Source: Alteromonadaceae bacterium XY-R5
GTDB lineage: Bacteria > Pseudomonadota > Gammaproteobacteria > Enterobacterales > Alteromonadaceae
Assembly: GCA_001660395.1 (NCBI GenBank)
Contig: LXWE01000010.1
Location: 1 to 64,000, forward strand
Direction of reading: 5' to 3'
DNA: 64,000 bases
Part shown: one piece after another, positions 25,668 through 35,627 of the stretch
How the letters are laid out: each line of letters begins with the position of its first letter
Position numbering within the stretch: the first letter of the stretch is position 1
Position numbers and translations under genes: made by a program
Notes under the pieces: generated by a model
The model's input: the letters and a program-made list of their open reading frames with translations, nothing else
Database searches by the model: none
Told to the model about the DNA's origin: nothing

Positions 25668-26717
25668 ATGAAAACCAAAATTTGTCTATTGAGTTCGCTT
25701 ATTCCTCTGTTGTTAGTAGGCTGCGGTTCCGGCAGTAATAATGATAACGACGACACCATGAGTGAAATTCAACCCAGCTTCTCACTTGCCATCAGTGATG
25801 CGCCAGTGGACAACGTTCTATCTGTCGTTGCCTGTTTCAGCGATATCGAATTGCGCAGTGATGACAGTGATCTGAATACCACCTTTACAATCGGTGATAC
25901 CGAGGGTGCTGCAGACGCCAATGATATGTGTACTGACGATGACGGCAACGTTGTGGCGAATACCCGCGGTATCGATTTACTGGCTGTATCAGGCTCAGAT
26001 TCAGAGAGCCTGTTATCAGACATTACGATTGGCGCTGGCGAGTACACCCAAATTCGTCTTGAAATGACACCATATTCATATGCCCTGGTTGACCTCGATG
26101 GCGATGGTGTTGCGGATGATGAAGATGGCGACGGTGAAGCCGATAAAGTGCCTGTACGTGTACCTTCTAACGAACTCAAATTAGATGGTTTCACAGCAAC
26201 TGTTAATCAAACCCTCAGCTTTACTCTCGAGTTTGACCTACGTAAAGGTATGACAGATCCGGTGGGACAGGAAGGCTATATCCTTAAGCCTCGAGGCGTT
26301 CGTCTGGTGGATAATACAGAAGCAGGACATATTGCCGGCACAGTATCTGAAACGTTACTGATTAATAACAGTTGTAGCGTTGCGCCGGAAGACATCACCA
26401 CGCCTGTAGGCTATGTATATCTGTATGAGGGCACCGAACTGGCTATTGAAGACCTGGCAGATGAAGGCGGTGCAGAGGCCATCGAACCAGTGACCAGCGC
26501 TCCGGTGTATTTCGATAACGTTGACACCTACGCTTATGAAATCGGCTACGTTAACAGCGGTGACTACACTCTTGCACTTACCTGTGACGCAGAAGCTGAT
26601 CCTGAAGCGGATGATGACATTAGCTTTATTCAAACAGAAGAAGCAACTGTGGGCAGCGATTTAGCCACTACCGAAGTCGACTTTATTGAAACCGTAGAAG
26701 AAACCGCTGCGGAATAA
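25668..26717 (+). CDS. DUF4382-containing lipoprotein
   Basis: The 349-residue protein has a lipoprotein signal ending LLLVGC (cysteine near 19) and a DUF4382 domain, with SLAISDAPVDNVLSVVACFSDIEL at its start and LKPRGVRLVDN at its end (about residues 37-215). A calcium-binding-like aspartate run, DLDGDGVADDEDGDGEADK (about 142-160), interrupts the domain. The rest is a carboxypeptidase-regulatory-like beta domain. The whole protein is very acidic, which suits a surface protein of a marine bacterium. The function is unknown. It is a single gene between an inverted-repeat cluster and a terminator. Confidence 0.82.
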   Translation: MKTKICLLSSLIPLLLVGCGSGSNNDNDDTMSEIQPSFSLAISDAPVDNVLSVVACFSDIELRSDDSDLNTTFTIGDTEGAADANDMCTDDDGNVVANTRGIDLLAVSGSDSESLLSDITIGAGEYTQIRLEMTPYSYALVDLDGDGVADDEDGDGEADKVPVRVPSNELKLDGFTATVNQTLSFTLEFDLRKGMTDPVGQEGYILKPRGVRLVDNTEAGHIAGTVSETLLINNSCSVAPEDITTPVGYVYLYEGTELAIEDLADEGGAEAIEPVTSAPVYFDNVDTYAYEIGYVNSGDYTLALTCDAEADPEADDDISFIQTEEATVGSDLATTEVDFIETVEETAAE

Positions 26718-26734
26718 TCATTTCTGTGATGATG

Positions 26735-26760
26735 AAAAAAGGGCCTTACGGCCCTTTTTT
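26735..26760. terminator. Bidirectional terminator between the DUF4382 gene and nqrM
   Basis: AAAAAAGGGCC and GGCCCTTTTTT pair around TTAC. It lies between converging genes and can serve both. Confidence 0.9.
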
Positions 26761-26772
26761 AATATCTTGTGA

Positions 26773-27006
26773 TTATAGAATCTGTTCTTTTCGCCATTCT
26801 TCCAGTTTCTTGGCGCGTGCTTCTTCCCTTTCCATCCTTGCTTTTCTGCGGTCACAGGGTTCTGGACAATCACAGGCTTTATCAATCCCGAGGGCGCCTA
26901 AACCACCACAGCTACCGGAAATGGATTTGCGTTGCAGCATATATCCAACGGCCATGGCTGCTGCCACTACCAGGAAGAAGACAAATGCGAGAATAAAAGT
27001 CGTCAC
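26773..27006 (-). CDS. nqrM: Na+-NQR maturation protein NqrM
   Basis: This 77-residue protein has an N-terminal membrane helix (about residues 3-24) and then a cysteine-rich segment, SGSCGGLGALGIDKACDCPEPC, with four conserved cysteines. A charged C-terminal helix follows. NqrM is needed to deliver iron to the NqrD/NqrE cysteine site during Na+-NQR assembly. Its position just behind apbE and the nqr operon supports the call. The converging DUF4382 gene ends across a shared terminator. Confidence 0.92.
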   Translation of the reverse strand: MTTFILAFVFFLVVAAAMAVGYMLQRKSISGSCGGLGALGIDKACDCPEPCDRRKARMEREEARAKKLEEWRKEQIL

Positions 27007-27036
27007 AATATTTCCTTGGGCTAAATCAGGTTGAAA

Positions 27037-28062
27037 CTATTTCTGCAAGTAAGGTGCAAAAGCCGGACTAGTATACTCTTTAAACTCACCATTTTCCCGC
27101 GTAATCAGCAGTAATGGCATATTCTCCTGAGCCGCCAGGGCCAGAGCCTTTTCTTTACCCATCACCATAAATGCCGTCGCCATACCATCCGCCGTCATAC
27201 AGGAAGGCAGAATCACTGTGGTAGAAACTACGTTATTCTGAATAGGCTTACCGGTTATTGGATCGATAATATGAGAGTAACGGATGCCGTCTTCTTCAAA
27301 GTAATTACGATAGTCACCAGAGGTAGCAACAGCGTTATTACCTATGCTGATCACATCCTGCACCGCACGTTCAAAGCTTACCGGTTTTTCAATGGCGATG
27401 CGCCATGGGCTACCGCTGGCTTTATTGCCTGCAACGCGCATCTCTCCACCAATTTCGACCAGGTAATTGTGCAGACCTTCGGCTTCAAGCAATTCAGCTA
27501 CCGCATCCACACCATAGCCTTTGGCAATGGTCGACAAATCCACATAGAGTTTGTCATGTACTTTTAGAGCTTTGGCCGGCGCTTGTAAATGCAATTTATC
27601 CAGACCAGTGCGCTCTCGCGTCGCTTCAATTGTGGCTTCATCTGGCGCTTTCTCAGGACGGGCGTCCGGGCCAAAGCCCCAAAGATTAACCAAAGGACCC
27701 ACTGTCACATCCAGTACCCCACCCGTTAGTGCTCCGATGCGTTTTGCTTCGGCCATCACCTTAAAGGTTTCCGGATCCAGATCGAACCAGCTATCGGCCT
27801 CGAACTGGTTAAATGTCGATAACTCAGAAGTAGGGTCATATGTCGACATCAATTTGTTCACATGCACCAGCAAAGCGTCGATTTTAGTCTGAATCGCTTC
27901 GGGATCATTATGGGTGTCATTGACGTATTTAACGTTATAGGTAGTGCCCATTGTCCGCCCACTCAGATGAACATCTTCCGGGGCCGATGGTGAGCAGGCT
28001 ATCAGCATACCCATCAGTAATGCCATCAGCCATAAGCGACTTTGGCTTACAATTTGATTCAT
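27037..28062 (-). CDS. apbE: FAD:protein FMN transferase (flavin transferase ApbE)
   Basis: The 341-residue lipoprotein (signal ending MLIACS) attaches FMN to threonines of NqrB and NqrC. Family motifs include SGRTMGTTYNVKYV, GGVLDVTVGPLVNLWGFG, YVDLSTIAKGYGVD, NYLVEIGGEMRVAG and SHIIDPITGKP. It acts on the periplasmic side. It sits between nqrF and nqrM on the same strand, but a strong terminator separates it from nqrF with only 19 bp between the hairpin and its start codon. Its expression may therefore depend on read-through. Confidence 0.94.
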   Translation of the reverse strand: MNQIVSQSRLWLMALLMGMLIACSPSAPEDVHLSGRTMGTTYNVKYVNDTHNDPEAIQTKIDALLVHVNKLMSTYDPTSELSTFNQFEADSWFDLDPETFKVMAEAKRIGALTGGVLDVTVGPLVNLWGFGPDARPEKAPDEATIEATRERTGLDKLHLQAPAKALKVHDKLYVDLSTIAKGYGVDAVAELLEAEGLHNYLVEIGGEMRVAGNKASGSPWRIAIEKPVSFERAVQDVISIGNNAVATSGDYRNYFEEDGIRYSHIIDPITGKPIQNNVVSTTVILPSCMTADGMATAFMVMGKEKALALAAQENMPLLLITRENGEFKEYTSPAFAPYLQK

Positions 28063-28081
28063 TTCTATACTCGCTTTATAG

Positions 28082-28105
28082 AAAAAGGGGCCGATGGCCC
28101 CTTTT
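28082..28105 (-). terminator. Terminator between nqrF and apbE
   Basis: AAAAAGGGGCC and GGCCCCTTTTT form an 11-bp stem around GAT, with a T-run on either strand. It follows the nqrF stop by 18 bp and precedes the apbE start by 19 bp. It may reduce, rather than fully stop, transcription into apbE and nqrM. Confidence 0.88.
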
Positions 28106-28123
28106 TAAAATGATTATGCGTGG

Positions 28124-29350
28124 TTAACCACCGAAGTCATCCAGCAGGATGTTTTCATCTTCAACGCCCAGGTCTTTCAACATGTTGATAACCGCAGCGT
28201 TCATCACAGGAGGACCACACATGTAGAACTCACAGTCTTCTGGTGCTGGGTGGTCTTTCAGGTAGTTCTCAAGCAATACGTTGTGAATGAAACCTGTATA
28301 CCCCGTCCAGTTGTCTTCTGGCTGAGCATCAGACAAGGCCACGTGCCAATCGAAGTTTTCATTCTCGGCAGCCAGCATATCGAAATCTTCTACGTAGAAC
28401 ATTTCGCGCAGTGAACGGGCACCATACCAGAAAGAAATCTTACGCTTAGACTTCAGACGACGCAGTTGGTCGAAGATATGTGAACGCATTGGCGCCATAC
28501 CTGCACCACCACCGATGAAGACCATTTCAGCTTCAGTCTCTTTCGCGAAGAATTCGCCAAACGGACCTGAGATAGTCGCTTTATCACCCGGTTTCAGGCT
28601 CCAGATGTAAGAAGACATCTTACCCGCAGGCAGGCTCAGGTTATTAGGTGGCGGCGTAGCAATACGCACGTTCAGCATAATAATCCCTTCTTCTTCTGGG
28701 TAGTTCGCCATTGAGTATGCGCGGATGGTTTCATCATCCACTTTAGACTCAATATTGAAGAAGCCAAAACGCTCCCAGTCACCACGATATTCTGCAGGAA
28801 TATCAAAGTCTTTATACTTAACATGGTGGGCTGGTGCTTCAATTTGGATGTAACCACCGGCACGGAAAGGTACGCTTTCACCGTTAGGAATCTTAAGCTT
28901 CAGTTCTTTGATGAAGGTCGCTTTATTATCGTTAGAGATAACTTCGCAATCCCACTTCTTAATACCAAAGATTTCCTCTTCCAGCTCGATGTCCATGTCT
29001 TGCTTAATAGACACCTGACAAGACAGACGGCAGCCTTCTTTCGCTTCACGCTTGTTAATGTGATCCAGCTCAGTTGGCAGAATTTCACCACCACCGGCTT
29101 TGATGTGCACACGACACTGACCACAAGAGCCACCGCCACCACAAGCAGACGATACGAAGATACCTGAGTTAGCCAAGGCACCCAGCAGTTTAGAACCAGG
29201 CTGTGCTTTGATGGCCTTCGCAGGATCACCGTTAATACTAATAGTCACTTCACCAGTAGGAACCAGCTTAGACTTGGCAAACATGATGATCAGTACCAAG
29301 GCCAGTACGATGGCGATAAACATTCCTACGCCAAGATAGATGTCAAACAT
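28124..29350 (-). CDS. nqrF: Na+-translocating NADH:quinone reductase subunit F
   Basis: This 408-residue subunit receives electrons from NADH. It has one N-terminal helix (about 3-25), a 2Fe-2S ferredoxin domain with [10 protein letters not shown] and a distal CRLSC cysteine, an FAD domain with [11 protein letters not shown], and an NADH domain with [16 protein letters not shown] and [11 protein letters not shown]. The length equals that of known NqrF proteins. It is the last gene of nqrABCDEF and is followed by a terminator. Confidence 0.97.
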   Translation of the reverse strand: MFDIYLGVGMFIAIVLALVLIIMFAKSKLVPTGEVTISINGDPAKAIKAQPGSKLLGALANSGIFVSSACGGGGSCGQCRVHIKAGGGEILPTELDHINKREAKEGCRLSCQVSIKQDMDIELEEEIFGIKKWDCEVISNDNKATFIKELKLKIPNGESVPFRAGGYIQIEAPAHHVKYKDFDIPAEYRGDWERFGFFNIESKVDDETIRAYSMANYPEEEGIIMLNVRIATPPPNNLSLPAGKMSSYIWSLKPGDKATISGPFGEFFAKETEAEMVFIGGGAGMAPMRSHIFDQLRRLKSKRKISFWYGARSLREMFYVEDFDMLAAENENFDWHVALSDAQPEDNWTGYTGFIHNVLLENYLKDHPAPEDCEFYMCGPPVMNAAVINMLKDLGVEDENILLDDFGG

Positions 29351-29371
29351 TCAGTTAACTCCTTACTGGTC

Positions 29372-29980
29372 TTAGATTGACACGCCTGAGAAGGACTGGA
29401 AACCCAGCGCCATCAGGCCAGCAATCATAAATACTGAACCCAGGCCACGCAGACCGTCAGGAATATCAGCATATTTCAGTTTTTCACGAACCGCGGCCAT
29501 CAGCGTAATTGCCAATGCCCAACCCGCACCACTACCAGCACCGTAGAAGAAGCTCTCAGCGAAGGTATAATCACGCTGAATTGCGAAGGCTACACCACCG
29601 AAGATGGCACAGTTTACGGTAATCAGCGGCAGGAAAATCCCCAGTGCGTTGTACAAAGCCGGGAAGAACTTATCCAACAACATTTCCAGAATCTGAACCA
29701 GCGCAGCGATAACGCCGATGAAGGTCAGGAAGTTCAGGAAGGTCAGGTCTGAATCCGGGAAACCAGCCCATGCCAGTGCACCAGGCTTCAGGATGTTCGC
29801 ATAAACCAGTTGGTTTACTGGTACAGAAATCGCTAATACCACGATAACTGCAACACCCAGACCCATTGCGGTTTTTACTTTTTTCGATACCGCCAGGAAT
29901 GTACACATCCCCAGGAAGTAGAACAGTGCCATGTTCTCCAGGAAGATGGAACGAACGAATAAGCTTAAATAATGTTCCAC
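29372..29980 (-). CDS. nqrE: Na+-translocating NADH:quinone reductase subunit E
   Basis: The 202-residue inner-membrane protein has six hydrophobic helices in the RnfA/NqrE arrangement. Conserved cysteines occur in MCTFLAVS and VNCAIFGG, the positions that with NqrD hold an intramembrane iron centre. It is encoded 3 bp after nqrD, with nqrF following after 21 bp. Confidence 0.96.
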   Translation of the reverse strand: MEHYLSLFVRSIFLENMALFYFLGMCTFLAVSKKVKTAMGLGVAVIVVLAISVPVNQLVYANILKPGALAWAGFPDSDLTFLNFLTFIGVIAALVQILEMLLDKFFPALYNALGIFLPLITVNCAIFGGVAFAIQRDYTFAESFFYGAGSGAGWALAITLMAAVREKLKYADIPDGLRGLGSVFMIAGLMALGFQSFSGVSI

Positions 29981-29983
29981 GAA

Positions 29984-30616
29984 TTACTCCTTAGGCTCTA
30001 CTTGTTCAGGCTTAAAGGTACGGATTGCCCAAATCAGGCCACCGATCAGGAAGAACGAGCTGAATGGAAGAATCAGCAAACCGTTAGCCTGATACCAGCC
30101 ACCGTTTTGTACCAGAGGCAGAATTTCGAAGCCCAAAATCGTACCGAAACCGAATAGCTCTTTTACTGTACCGATAACGATCAGTACGCATGAGTAGCCT
30201 AAGCCGTTACCAATACCATCCAGGAAGCTCATTACCGGTGGACTCTTCATCGCATAGGCTTCTGCACGACCCATTACGATACAGTTTGTAATGATCAAAC
30301 CAACAAACACCGATAACTGTTTCGACACATCGTAAGCAAATGCGCGTAGCACCTGGTCAACCACGATTACCAAAGACGCGATTACTGTCATCTGAATGAT
30401 GATACGTACGCTTGATGGGATCTGGTTACGAATTAACGAGATAAACAGGTTAGAGAACGCGGTTACAGAGGTCAGGGCCAGCGCCATTACCAATGCCGTT
30501 TCTAACTTAGTGGTTACTGCCAATGCCGAGCATACACCCAGTACTTGCAGCGCAATCGGGTTGTTGTCCAGTACCGGACCGAACAACACCTTTTTCATTT
30601 CTTTTGTATCAGCCAT
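29984..30616 (-). CDS. nqrD: Na+-translocating NADH:quinone reductase subunit D
   Basis: The 210-residue membrane protein is homologous to NqrE and RnfE, with about six helices. Cysteines in GVCSALAVT and [14 protein letters not shown] mark the shared iron site with NqrE. It lies between nqrC and nqrE in the expected order with short spacers (12 and 3 bp). Confidence 0.96.
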   Translation of the reverse strand: MADTKEMKKVLFGPVLDNNPIALQVLGVCSALAVTTKLETALVMALALTSVTAFSNLFISLIRNQIPSSVRIIIQMTVIASLVIVVDQVLRAFAYDVSKQLSVFVGLIITNCIVMGRAEAYAMKSPPVMSFLDGIGNGLGYSCVLIVIGTVKELFGFGTILGFEILPLVQNGGWYQANGLLILPFSSFFLIGGLIWAIRTFKPEQVEPKE

Positions 30617-30628
30617 GATGCGGACCTC

Positions 30629-31402
30629 TTAAGATTTCCAGGGTTGTTTTTTCAGGTAAGGACCCCAACCGTGCTCACCTAACCAATAATCCAGGGTGTG
30701 TTGAACACCTTTACTGGTCAAGGTAGCACCTGACAGGGCGTCTACTTCGTAAGGGCTGCTTGAGTTAGCGCCTTTTTTCACTTGGATAGCAGTTTCGCCA
30801 TCTTTGTAAAGTTTCTTACCGTTCCACTTGGCTTTCCATGCAGGGTTCTGCACTTCGCCACCCAGTCCCGGAGTTTCAGCTTGATCGTAGTACACCAACT
30901 CACGCACTGTGTTACCGTCGTTATCAACCGCCAGGAAACCATACATCAGGTTCCACAGGCCGCTACCATTAATAGGCAATACGATACGGCTTGGCTGACC
31001 AGCGTCATCTTTTACGATGTACACACTGGCTACATTCATGCGACGCAGGATACCAGCAGTATCAGGCACAGGCTTGATGCTGGTTTCAGGCTTACGGGCA
31101 GCGGCGTACATGTCATACACTTTGCCTTCACCTTCAGGATTAGCCACGTAGCTACCTGTATCCAGCTCAACAAACTTTTCTTCTACAGACGCTTGATAAG
31201 CATTGGAAATGTCTTTAGCTGTCATACCAGCTTTCAACAAACCGGCCGCTTCTAAAATGTTAGTTTGCTTATCTAGCTGTGCATTCGCTTTCTGTTGGGT
31301 ACGCAGACCTACTGCAGCACCTGACACGACGATAGAACACACTAAACATACGGCAACAACAACACCGATAGTTTTTCCGAACGTTTCTTTTTTAGCGGAC
31401 AC
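30629..31402 (-). CDS. nqrC: Na+-translocating NADH:quinone reductase subunit C
   Basis: The 257-residue subunit has one N-terminal helix and a periplasmic FMN-binding domain. The covalent FMN site is the threonine in [12 protein letters not shown], at about T227. The start is the GTG at 31400-31402, preceded by CGGAGG, giving an [11 protein letters not shown]-terminus as in other NqrC proteins. A longer open frame upstream is only the overlapping end of nqrB. The gene overlaps nqrB by 11 bp, so translation is probably coupled. Confidence 0.95.
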   Translation of the reverse strand: MSAKKETFGKTIGVVVAVCLVCSIVVSGAAVGLRTQQKANAQLDKQTNILEAAGLLKAGMTAKDISNAYQASVEEKFVELDTGSYVANPEGEGKVYDMYAAARKPETSIKPVPDTAGILRRMNVASVYIVKDDAGQPSRIVLPINGSGLWNLMYGFLAVDNDGNTVRELVYYDQAETPGLGGEVQNPAWKAKWNGKKLYKDGETAIQVKKGANSSSPYEVDALSGATLTSKGVQHTLDYWLGEHGWGPYLKKQPWKS

Positions 31403-32603
31403 GTGCCAACCTCCGTTTGATATTGCTCTGAGCAACGAAGTAATCGAATAGCGGTGCAAACAGGTTAGAAATCAGAATTGCCAGCATCATACCTTCTGGG
31501 AATGCCGGGTTCAGTACGCGGATCATCACGCACATAAAGCCGATTAATAAACCGTAGGCAAATTTACCTTTGTTGGTGAATGACGCAGACACAGGGTCAG
31601 TTGCCATAAACAATGCACCAAAAGCAAAACCACCGGTTACCATGTGCCAGTACCAAGGCATAGCAAACATCGCATTCGTGTCACTACCGATCATGTTCAG
31701 CAGGCTACTGAAAATTGCAGCACCCAAAACTACACCTGCCACGATGCGCCATGAAGCGATACGCAGGTACATGATGAACAGACCACCGATCAACAGGGCC
31801 AGAGTAGATACTTCACCTACAGAACCTTGAATGTTACCGTAGAACGCATCCCACCAAGCCGCATTCATGCTCCAGTCAGAGATTTGACCAGCAGCAGCCT
31901 GGCTCAGTGTCGTCGCACCAGAAAAACCGTCAACGGCAGTCCAGATTGAGTCACCAGAAATTTGCGCAGGGTAAGCGAAATACAGGAAAGCACGGCCAGA
32001 CAGCGCAGGGTTCAGGAAGTTACGGCCAGTACCACCAAAGATTTCTTTAGCGATAACCACACCGAACGAGATACCCAGGGCAACTTGCCATAAAGGAATA
32101 GTCGCTGGCAGCGTCAGTGCAAACAGGACAGAAGTAACAAAGAAACCTTCGTTAACTTCATGTTTACGGATAGACGCGAATAACACTTCCCAAAAGCCAC
32201 CTACCAGGAAAGTGACTGCATAGATAGGCAGGAAGAAACAGGCACCGTAGCCAAACATGGCCAGCATACCGGTACTTTCTAGGCCAATTTGACCGCCGAG
32301 AGCAGTAAACAGGCCAGCCTGCCACATATCAGGTAATGTACCTGCGCCAGACAGTATAGCATTGTGTGCCTGATGACCCACATTGTACATGCCGTAGAAC
32401 ATAGCTGGGAAAGTCGCCATCCATACCATGATCATAATACGCTTCAGATCGATGCTGTCACGTACATGGGTACCGGCTTTGGTTACTTTACCAGGAGTGT
32501 AGAAAATGGTCGCAACTGCTTCATACAGGGCGTACCACTTTTCGTATTTACCGCCCGGTTCAAAAGCCGGTTCGATTTTTTCTAAATACGCTTTTAAGCC
32601 CAT
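31392..32603 (-). CDS. nqrB: Na+-translocating NADH:quinone reductase subunit B
   Basis: The 403-residue polytopic subunit forms the main part of the Na+ path. The covalent FMN site is visible at about T231 in [11 protein letters not shown], and the helix motif [15 protein letters not shown] is present. Its start is 3 bp after the nqrA stop and its 3' end overlaps nqrC. The length is close to that of the Vibrio protein. Confidence 0.97.
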   Translation of the reverse strand: MGLKAYLEKIEPAFEPGGKYEKWYALYEAVATIFYTPGKVTKAGTHVRDSIDLKRIMIMVWMATFPAMFYGMYNVGHQAHNAILSGAGTLPDMWQAGLFTALGGQIGLESTGMLAMFGYGACFFLPIYAVTFLVGGFWEVLFASIRKHEVNEGFFVTSVLFALTLPATIPLWQVALGISFGVVIAKEIFGGTGRNFLNPALSGRAFLYFAYPAQISGDSIWTAVDGFSGATTLSQAAAGQISDWSMNAAWWDAFYGNIQGSVGEVSTLALLIGGLFIMYLRIASWRIVAGVVLGAAIFSSLLNMIGSDTNAMFAMPWYWHMVTGGFAFGALFMATDPVSASFTNKGKFAYGLLIGFMCVMIRVLNPAFPEGMMLAILISNLFAPLFDYFVAQSNIKRRLARVR

Positions 32604-32606
32604 TGA

Positions 32607-33947
32607 TTAACCCTCTTTCTCAATCTTGGTCAGACAGTCACGCAGAATCGAGCCGTACTCATATTTGCCTGGGCAAACGTAAGAACACAGCGCCAAATCT
32701 TCTTCGTCTAACTCTAAGCAACCCAAGGTCTGCGCAGAATCTGTATCACCAGAGATCAGGTCACGCAGTAACAGGGTAGGCAGAACGTCCAGAGGCATCA
32801 CGCGCTCGTAGTTACCAATTGGCACCATTGAACGATCAGAACCGTTCGTAGAGGTAGTCATGGCAAACAAACGCTTAGGCGACAGGTGAGATAAATAAGC
32901 ACGAGTTACCGAGTGCTTGTTTGCACCTGGAGACAACCAGCCTAAGAATTCTTTTTCACGGCCTTCGATCAGCAGAGACAATTGGGTGTGGTAACGACCC
33001 ATGAAGGCATGCACGCCGTGAGCTCGGCTACCGTGTAACACGGAACCAGAAATCACACGAACTTCACCCTCGGAAACTTCGCCTTTGGTCAGTTCATTGG
33101 TATCGGCACCTAACAGGGTACGCACCAAACGTGGATTTTTCGCCGCAGGACCACCCAGGGCCACAACACGGTTACTGTCCAGCTGACCTGTTTTGAACAA
33201 CGCACCAAATGCAATCACGTCCTGGTAACCAATGTGCCAAACCGTTTTGCCAGCGCCAACAGGCGATAAGAAGTGAATGTGTGTACCAACCAAACCTGCA
33301 GGGTGAGGCCCTTCAAATTCGTTGACGTCAACTTTCGCGGCACCGGTAGGAATATCTGCACCAGCTGCTTTACTGACGAACAAAGTGCCTTCTGTCAGTT
33401 TGGCCAATACGGCTAAACCGAACTCGAAGTCTGCTTTGCGATCTGCGATGATAACCGCAGGGTCAGCTGCCAGCGGATTGGTATCCATGGCATTTACGAA
33501 AATGGCGGCGGCAGCACTTCCTAATGCAGGGACTTTGCTGAAAGGACGCGTACGCAAAGCAGTCCACAAGCCGGAATTGACCAGGATGTCTTCTACCTGT
33601 TCACGGCTGGCAGCTGCCAGTTGTGCGCTGTCGAAGCTGCTGAATGTCTCAGCTTCGTCACCCTCAACGGCAATCACTACAGATTGGAGTACCCGTTTGG
33701 CACCACGGTTAATTTCAACCACATTACCAGCAGCAGGTGCAGTAAATTTAACGCCAGGATTCTTTTTGTCTTCAAACAGAACCTGACCTTTTTTTACTGT
33801 ATCGCCTACTTGAACATACATAGTTGGACGCATGCCAACATATTCTTCACCCAAAACTGCGACCCGCGAGACAGCGGGCCCATCCTGGATGTGCTGTTGT
33901 GGCGCTCCCGCAATAGGGAGATCTAAGCCTTTCTTGATTTTTATCAT
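32607..33947 (-). CDS. nqrA: Na+-translocating NADH:quinone reductase subunit A
   Basis: The 446-residue peripheral subunit begins [16 protein letters not shown], the standard NqrA start. It continues with [28 protein letters not shown], a lipoyl-like domain, and a C-terminal [22 protein letters not shown] segment that contacts the quinone region. It opens the operon. The upstream 346 bp contain the promoter region and a small hairpin at 34004-34022. Confidence 0.97.
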   Translation of the reverse strand: MIKIKKGLDLPIAGAPQQHIQDGPAVSRVAVLGEEYVGMRPTMYVQVGDTVKKGQVLFEDKKNPGVKFTAPAAGNVVEINRGAKRVLQSVVIAVEGDEAETFSSFDSAQLAAASREQVEDILVNSGLWTALRTRPFSKVPALGSAAAAIFVNAMDTNPLAADPAVIIADRKADFEFGLAVLAKLTEGTLFVSKAAGADIPTGAAKVDVNEFEGPHPAGLVGTHIHFLSPVGAGKTVWHIGYQDVIAFGALFKTGQLDSNRVVALGGPAAKNPRLVRTLLGADTNELTKGEVSEGEVRVISGSVLHGSRAHGVHAFMGRYHTQLSLLIEGREKEFLGWLSPGANKHSVTRAYLSHLSPKRLFAMTTSTNGSDRSMVPIGNYERVMPLDVLPTLLLRDLISGDTDSAQTLGCLELDEEDLALCSYVCPGKYEYGSILRDCLTKIEKEG

Positions 33948-34293
33948 ACGCTATTGCACTACTCTAAAAGCCATACACATCACCAATAAACTCTCGCGCC
34001 GAATTTGACCGGGGGCGTCAAAAGCTTACTCGAGATGGGTATAACTAAAGGTTAAATTGTTGTTTTGGAATTGCCTGGGTTGACACCTAGGCGGGGATTT
34101 TTAGCTTCCACCTAACTTCGGAATTTTAGCATTAACCCGAACAAATCTTCCACGGTTAATGTGGTTAACTTACTTTTTTTGTGAGAATTTCGACCAAACA
34201 GTGAAATTTATTGATTAATTGTCATAGGAAATGAAAAAAACCGCCATATCAGACGGTTTTTTAGACAACTATATATTTTCCACTGTTAACTGA
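33948..34293. other. Intergenic region: nqr promoter side and fabV terminator
   Basis: Transcription of both neighbours is leftward, so this gap carries the fabV terminator at its right end and the nqrA promoter and leader at its left. A hairpin, TTTGAC and GTCAAA around a CGGGGGC loop, lies at 34004-34022, about 57 bp before the nqrA start. I could not assign a -35/-10 pair with confidence. Confidence 0.5.
34234..34262 (-). terminator. Terminator downstream of fabV
   Basis: On the minus strand ACCGTC and GGCGGT pair (one G-U) around TGATAT, followed by a run of T. It lies about 32 bp after the fabV stop. Confidence 0.75.
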
Positions 34294-35472
34294 TTACCAG
34301 CTCACCACAGGGTCGACATCTGCTTCGTAGTCCACTCCGGCCAAATCAAATCCAAACAGTTTCAAAAATTCCTGATGATAGCCTTTGTAATCGGTCAATT
34401 CGTCTATGGTGTCCGAATCTACCGCATCCCAAATCGCTTTTACGCGAGATTGAACATCATCTTGCAGCTCTTTGTAGTTTTGGAATAAATGGCCACCGGC
34501 ATCAAAGCGTGGCGTTTCACCAAACAGGTTTTCAGTAAACAGATTGAATATCTGTGCAATGGTGCCCTCATAGGTGCCATCACCTTTCATGACTTTAAAC
34601 AGACCCGAGATATATAGCGGCATAATTGGGATTGCTGAACTGGCCTGTGTAACGACGGCATTTAATGAAGACACATAGGCTTCACCCTTCAGACCTTCGG
34701 TGCTTTGACGAATCGCCAGCACTGCACGGTCCAGATCTTCTTTGGCTTTGCCGATAGTTGCATGACCGTAAATTGGCCAGGTCAGCTCTTTGCCGATATA
34801 GGTATAAGCCGTGGTTTTAAAGCCTTCACTCAGCACATCCGCGTCTTTAAGCGCATCAATCCACCATTCCCAGTCTTCTCCGCCCATCACTTTAACCGTA
34901 TTCGCGATTTCATCTTCATTCGCGGCTTCTACCGTGACTTCATCAATGATGCGTTTCGATGTATTCAGGTTTTTAGTGGTGATCGGCTCACCGATAGGCT
35001 TTAAGGTTGATGAGTACGTTTCGCCACTGCGTGGGTCAGTCCGGCGAGGTGATGCCAGGCTGTAGATAACCAGATCAATTTTGCCCAAATCAGCTTTAAT
35101 TTCAGCAATGACTTTATCTTTCATCTCATCTGAAAACGCATCACCATTTAAGGTTTTTGCATAAAGACCAGCCGCTTTTGCTTCTGCGTGATAGGCTGCT
35201 GTGTTGTAATAACCTGCAGTACCGGTTTTACCTTCTGAGCCTTCTTTCTCAAAACAAACGCCCAACGTAGCAGCGCCATAACCAAAGCCAGACACAATTC
35301 GAGACGCTAAACCATATCCAGTTGAGCACCCCAAAATCAGCACGTTCTTGGGCCCCTGGCCTAAGTCACCCTGCTGTTTTACATAATCGATTTGCTCTTT
35401 CACGCTGGCTGCGCAGCCAACCGGGTGAGCATTGGTACAAATGAACCCACGGATTTTCGGTTTTATAACCAT
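34294..35472 (-). CDS. fabV: Enoyl-[acyl-carrier-protein] reductase FabV
   Basis: The 392-residue NADH-dependent enzyme reduces trans-2-enoyl-ACP in the last step of each fatty acid elongation cycle. The N-terminus MVIKPKIRGFICTNAHPVGC and the cofactor motif LILGCSTGYGLASRI are typical of FabV. The catalytic Tyr-(8)-Lys lies in WPIYGHATIGKAKEDL. The start at 35470-35472 follows AAAGGGAAAC; an upstream in-frame start has no better support. It is monocistronic. FabV enzymes are known for low sensitivity to triclosan. Confidence 0.95.
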   Translation of the reverse strand: MVIKPKIRGFICTNAHPVGCAASVKEQIDYVKQQGDLGQGPKNVLILGCSTGYGLASRIVSGFGYGAATLGVCFEKEGSEGKTGTAGYYNTAAYHAEAKAAGLYAKTLNGDAFSDEMKDKVIAEIKADLGKIDLVIYSLASPRRTDPRSGETYSSTLKPIGEPITTKNLNTSKRIIDEVTVEAANEDEIANTVKVMGGEDWEWWIDALKDADVLSEGFKTTAYTYIGKELTWPIYGHATIGKAKEDLDRAVLAIRQSTEGLKGEAYVSSLNAVVTQASSAIPIMPLYISGLFKVMKGDGTYEGTIAQIFNLFTENLFGETPRFDAGGHLFQNYKELQDDVQSRVKAIWDAVDSDTIDELTDYKGYHQEFLKLFGFDLAGVDYEADVDPVVSW

Positions 35473-35597
35473 GGTGTGTTTCCCTTTGGTAGTAAGAAAG
35501 TCCATTGTAATTAGCATTGCCTAATTAACAACTCTGAGCAGATGACACTTTGATATTAAAAGGAAAAATCTGGTTCTGTAAATGCTGTTTAAAATAA

Positions 35598-35615
35598 AGG
35601 CGCTTAATAGCGCCT
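35598..35615 (-). terminator. Terminator after the TRAP binding-protein gene
   Basis: AGGCGC and GCGCCT pair around a TTAATA loop. On the minus strand the right arm is followed by TTTATTTT, 12 bp beyond the dctP stop. Confidence 0.78.
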
Positions 35616-35627
35616 CTATTTGAACCA

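Noticed and set aside
34004-34022. Hairpin in the nqrA leader as a riboswitch
   Set aside because: It is a single 6-bp stem with no further conserved elements, so it is too little for a riboswitch call.
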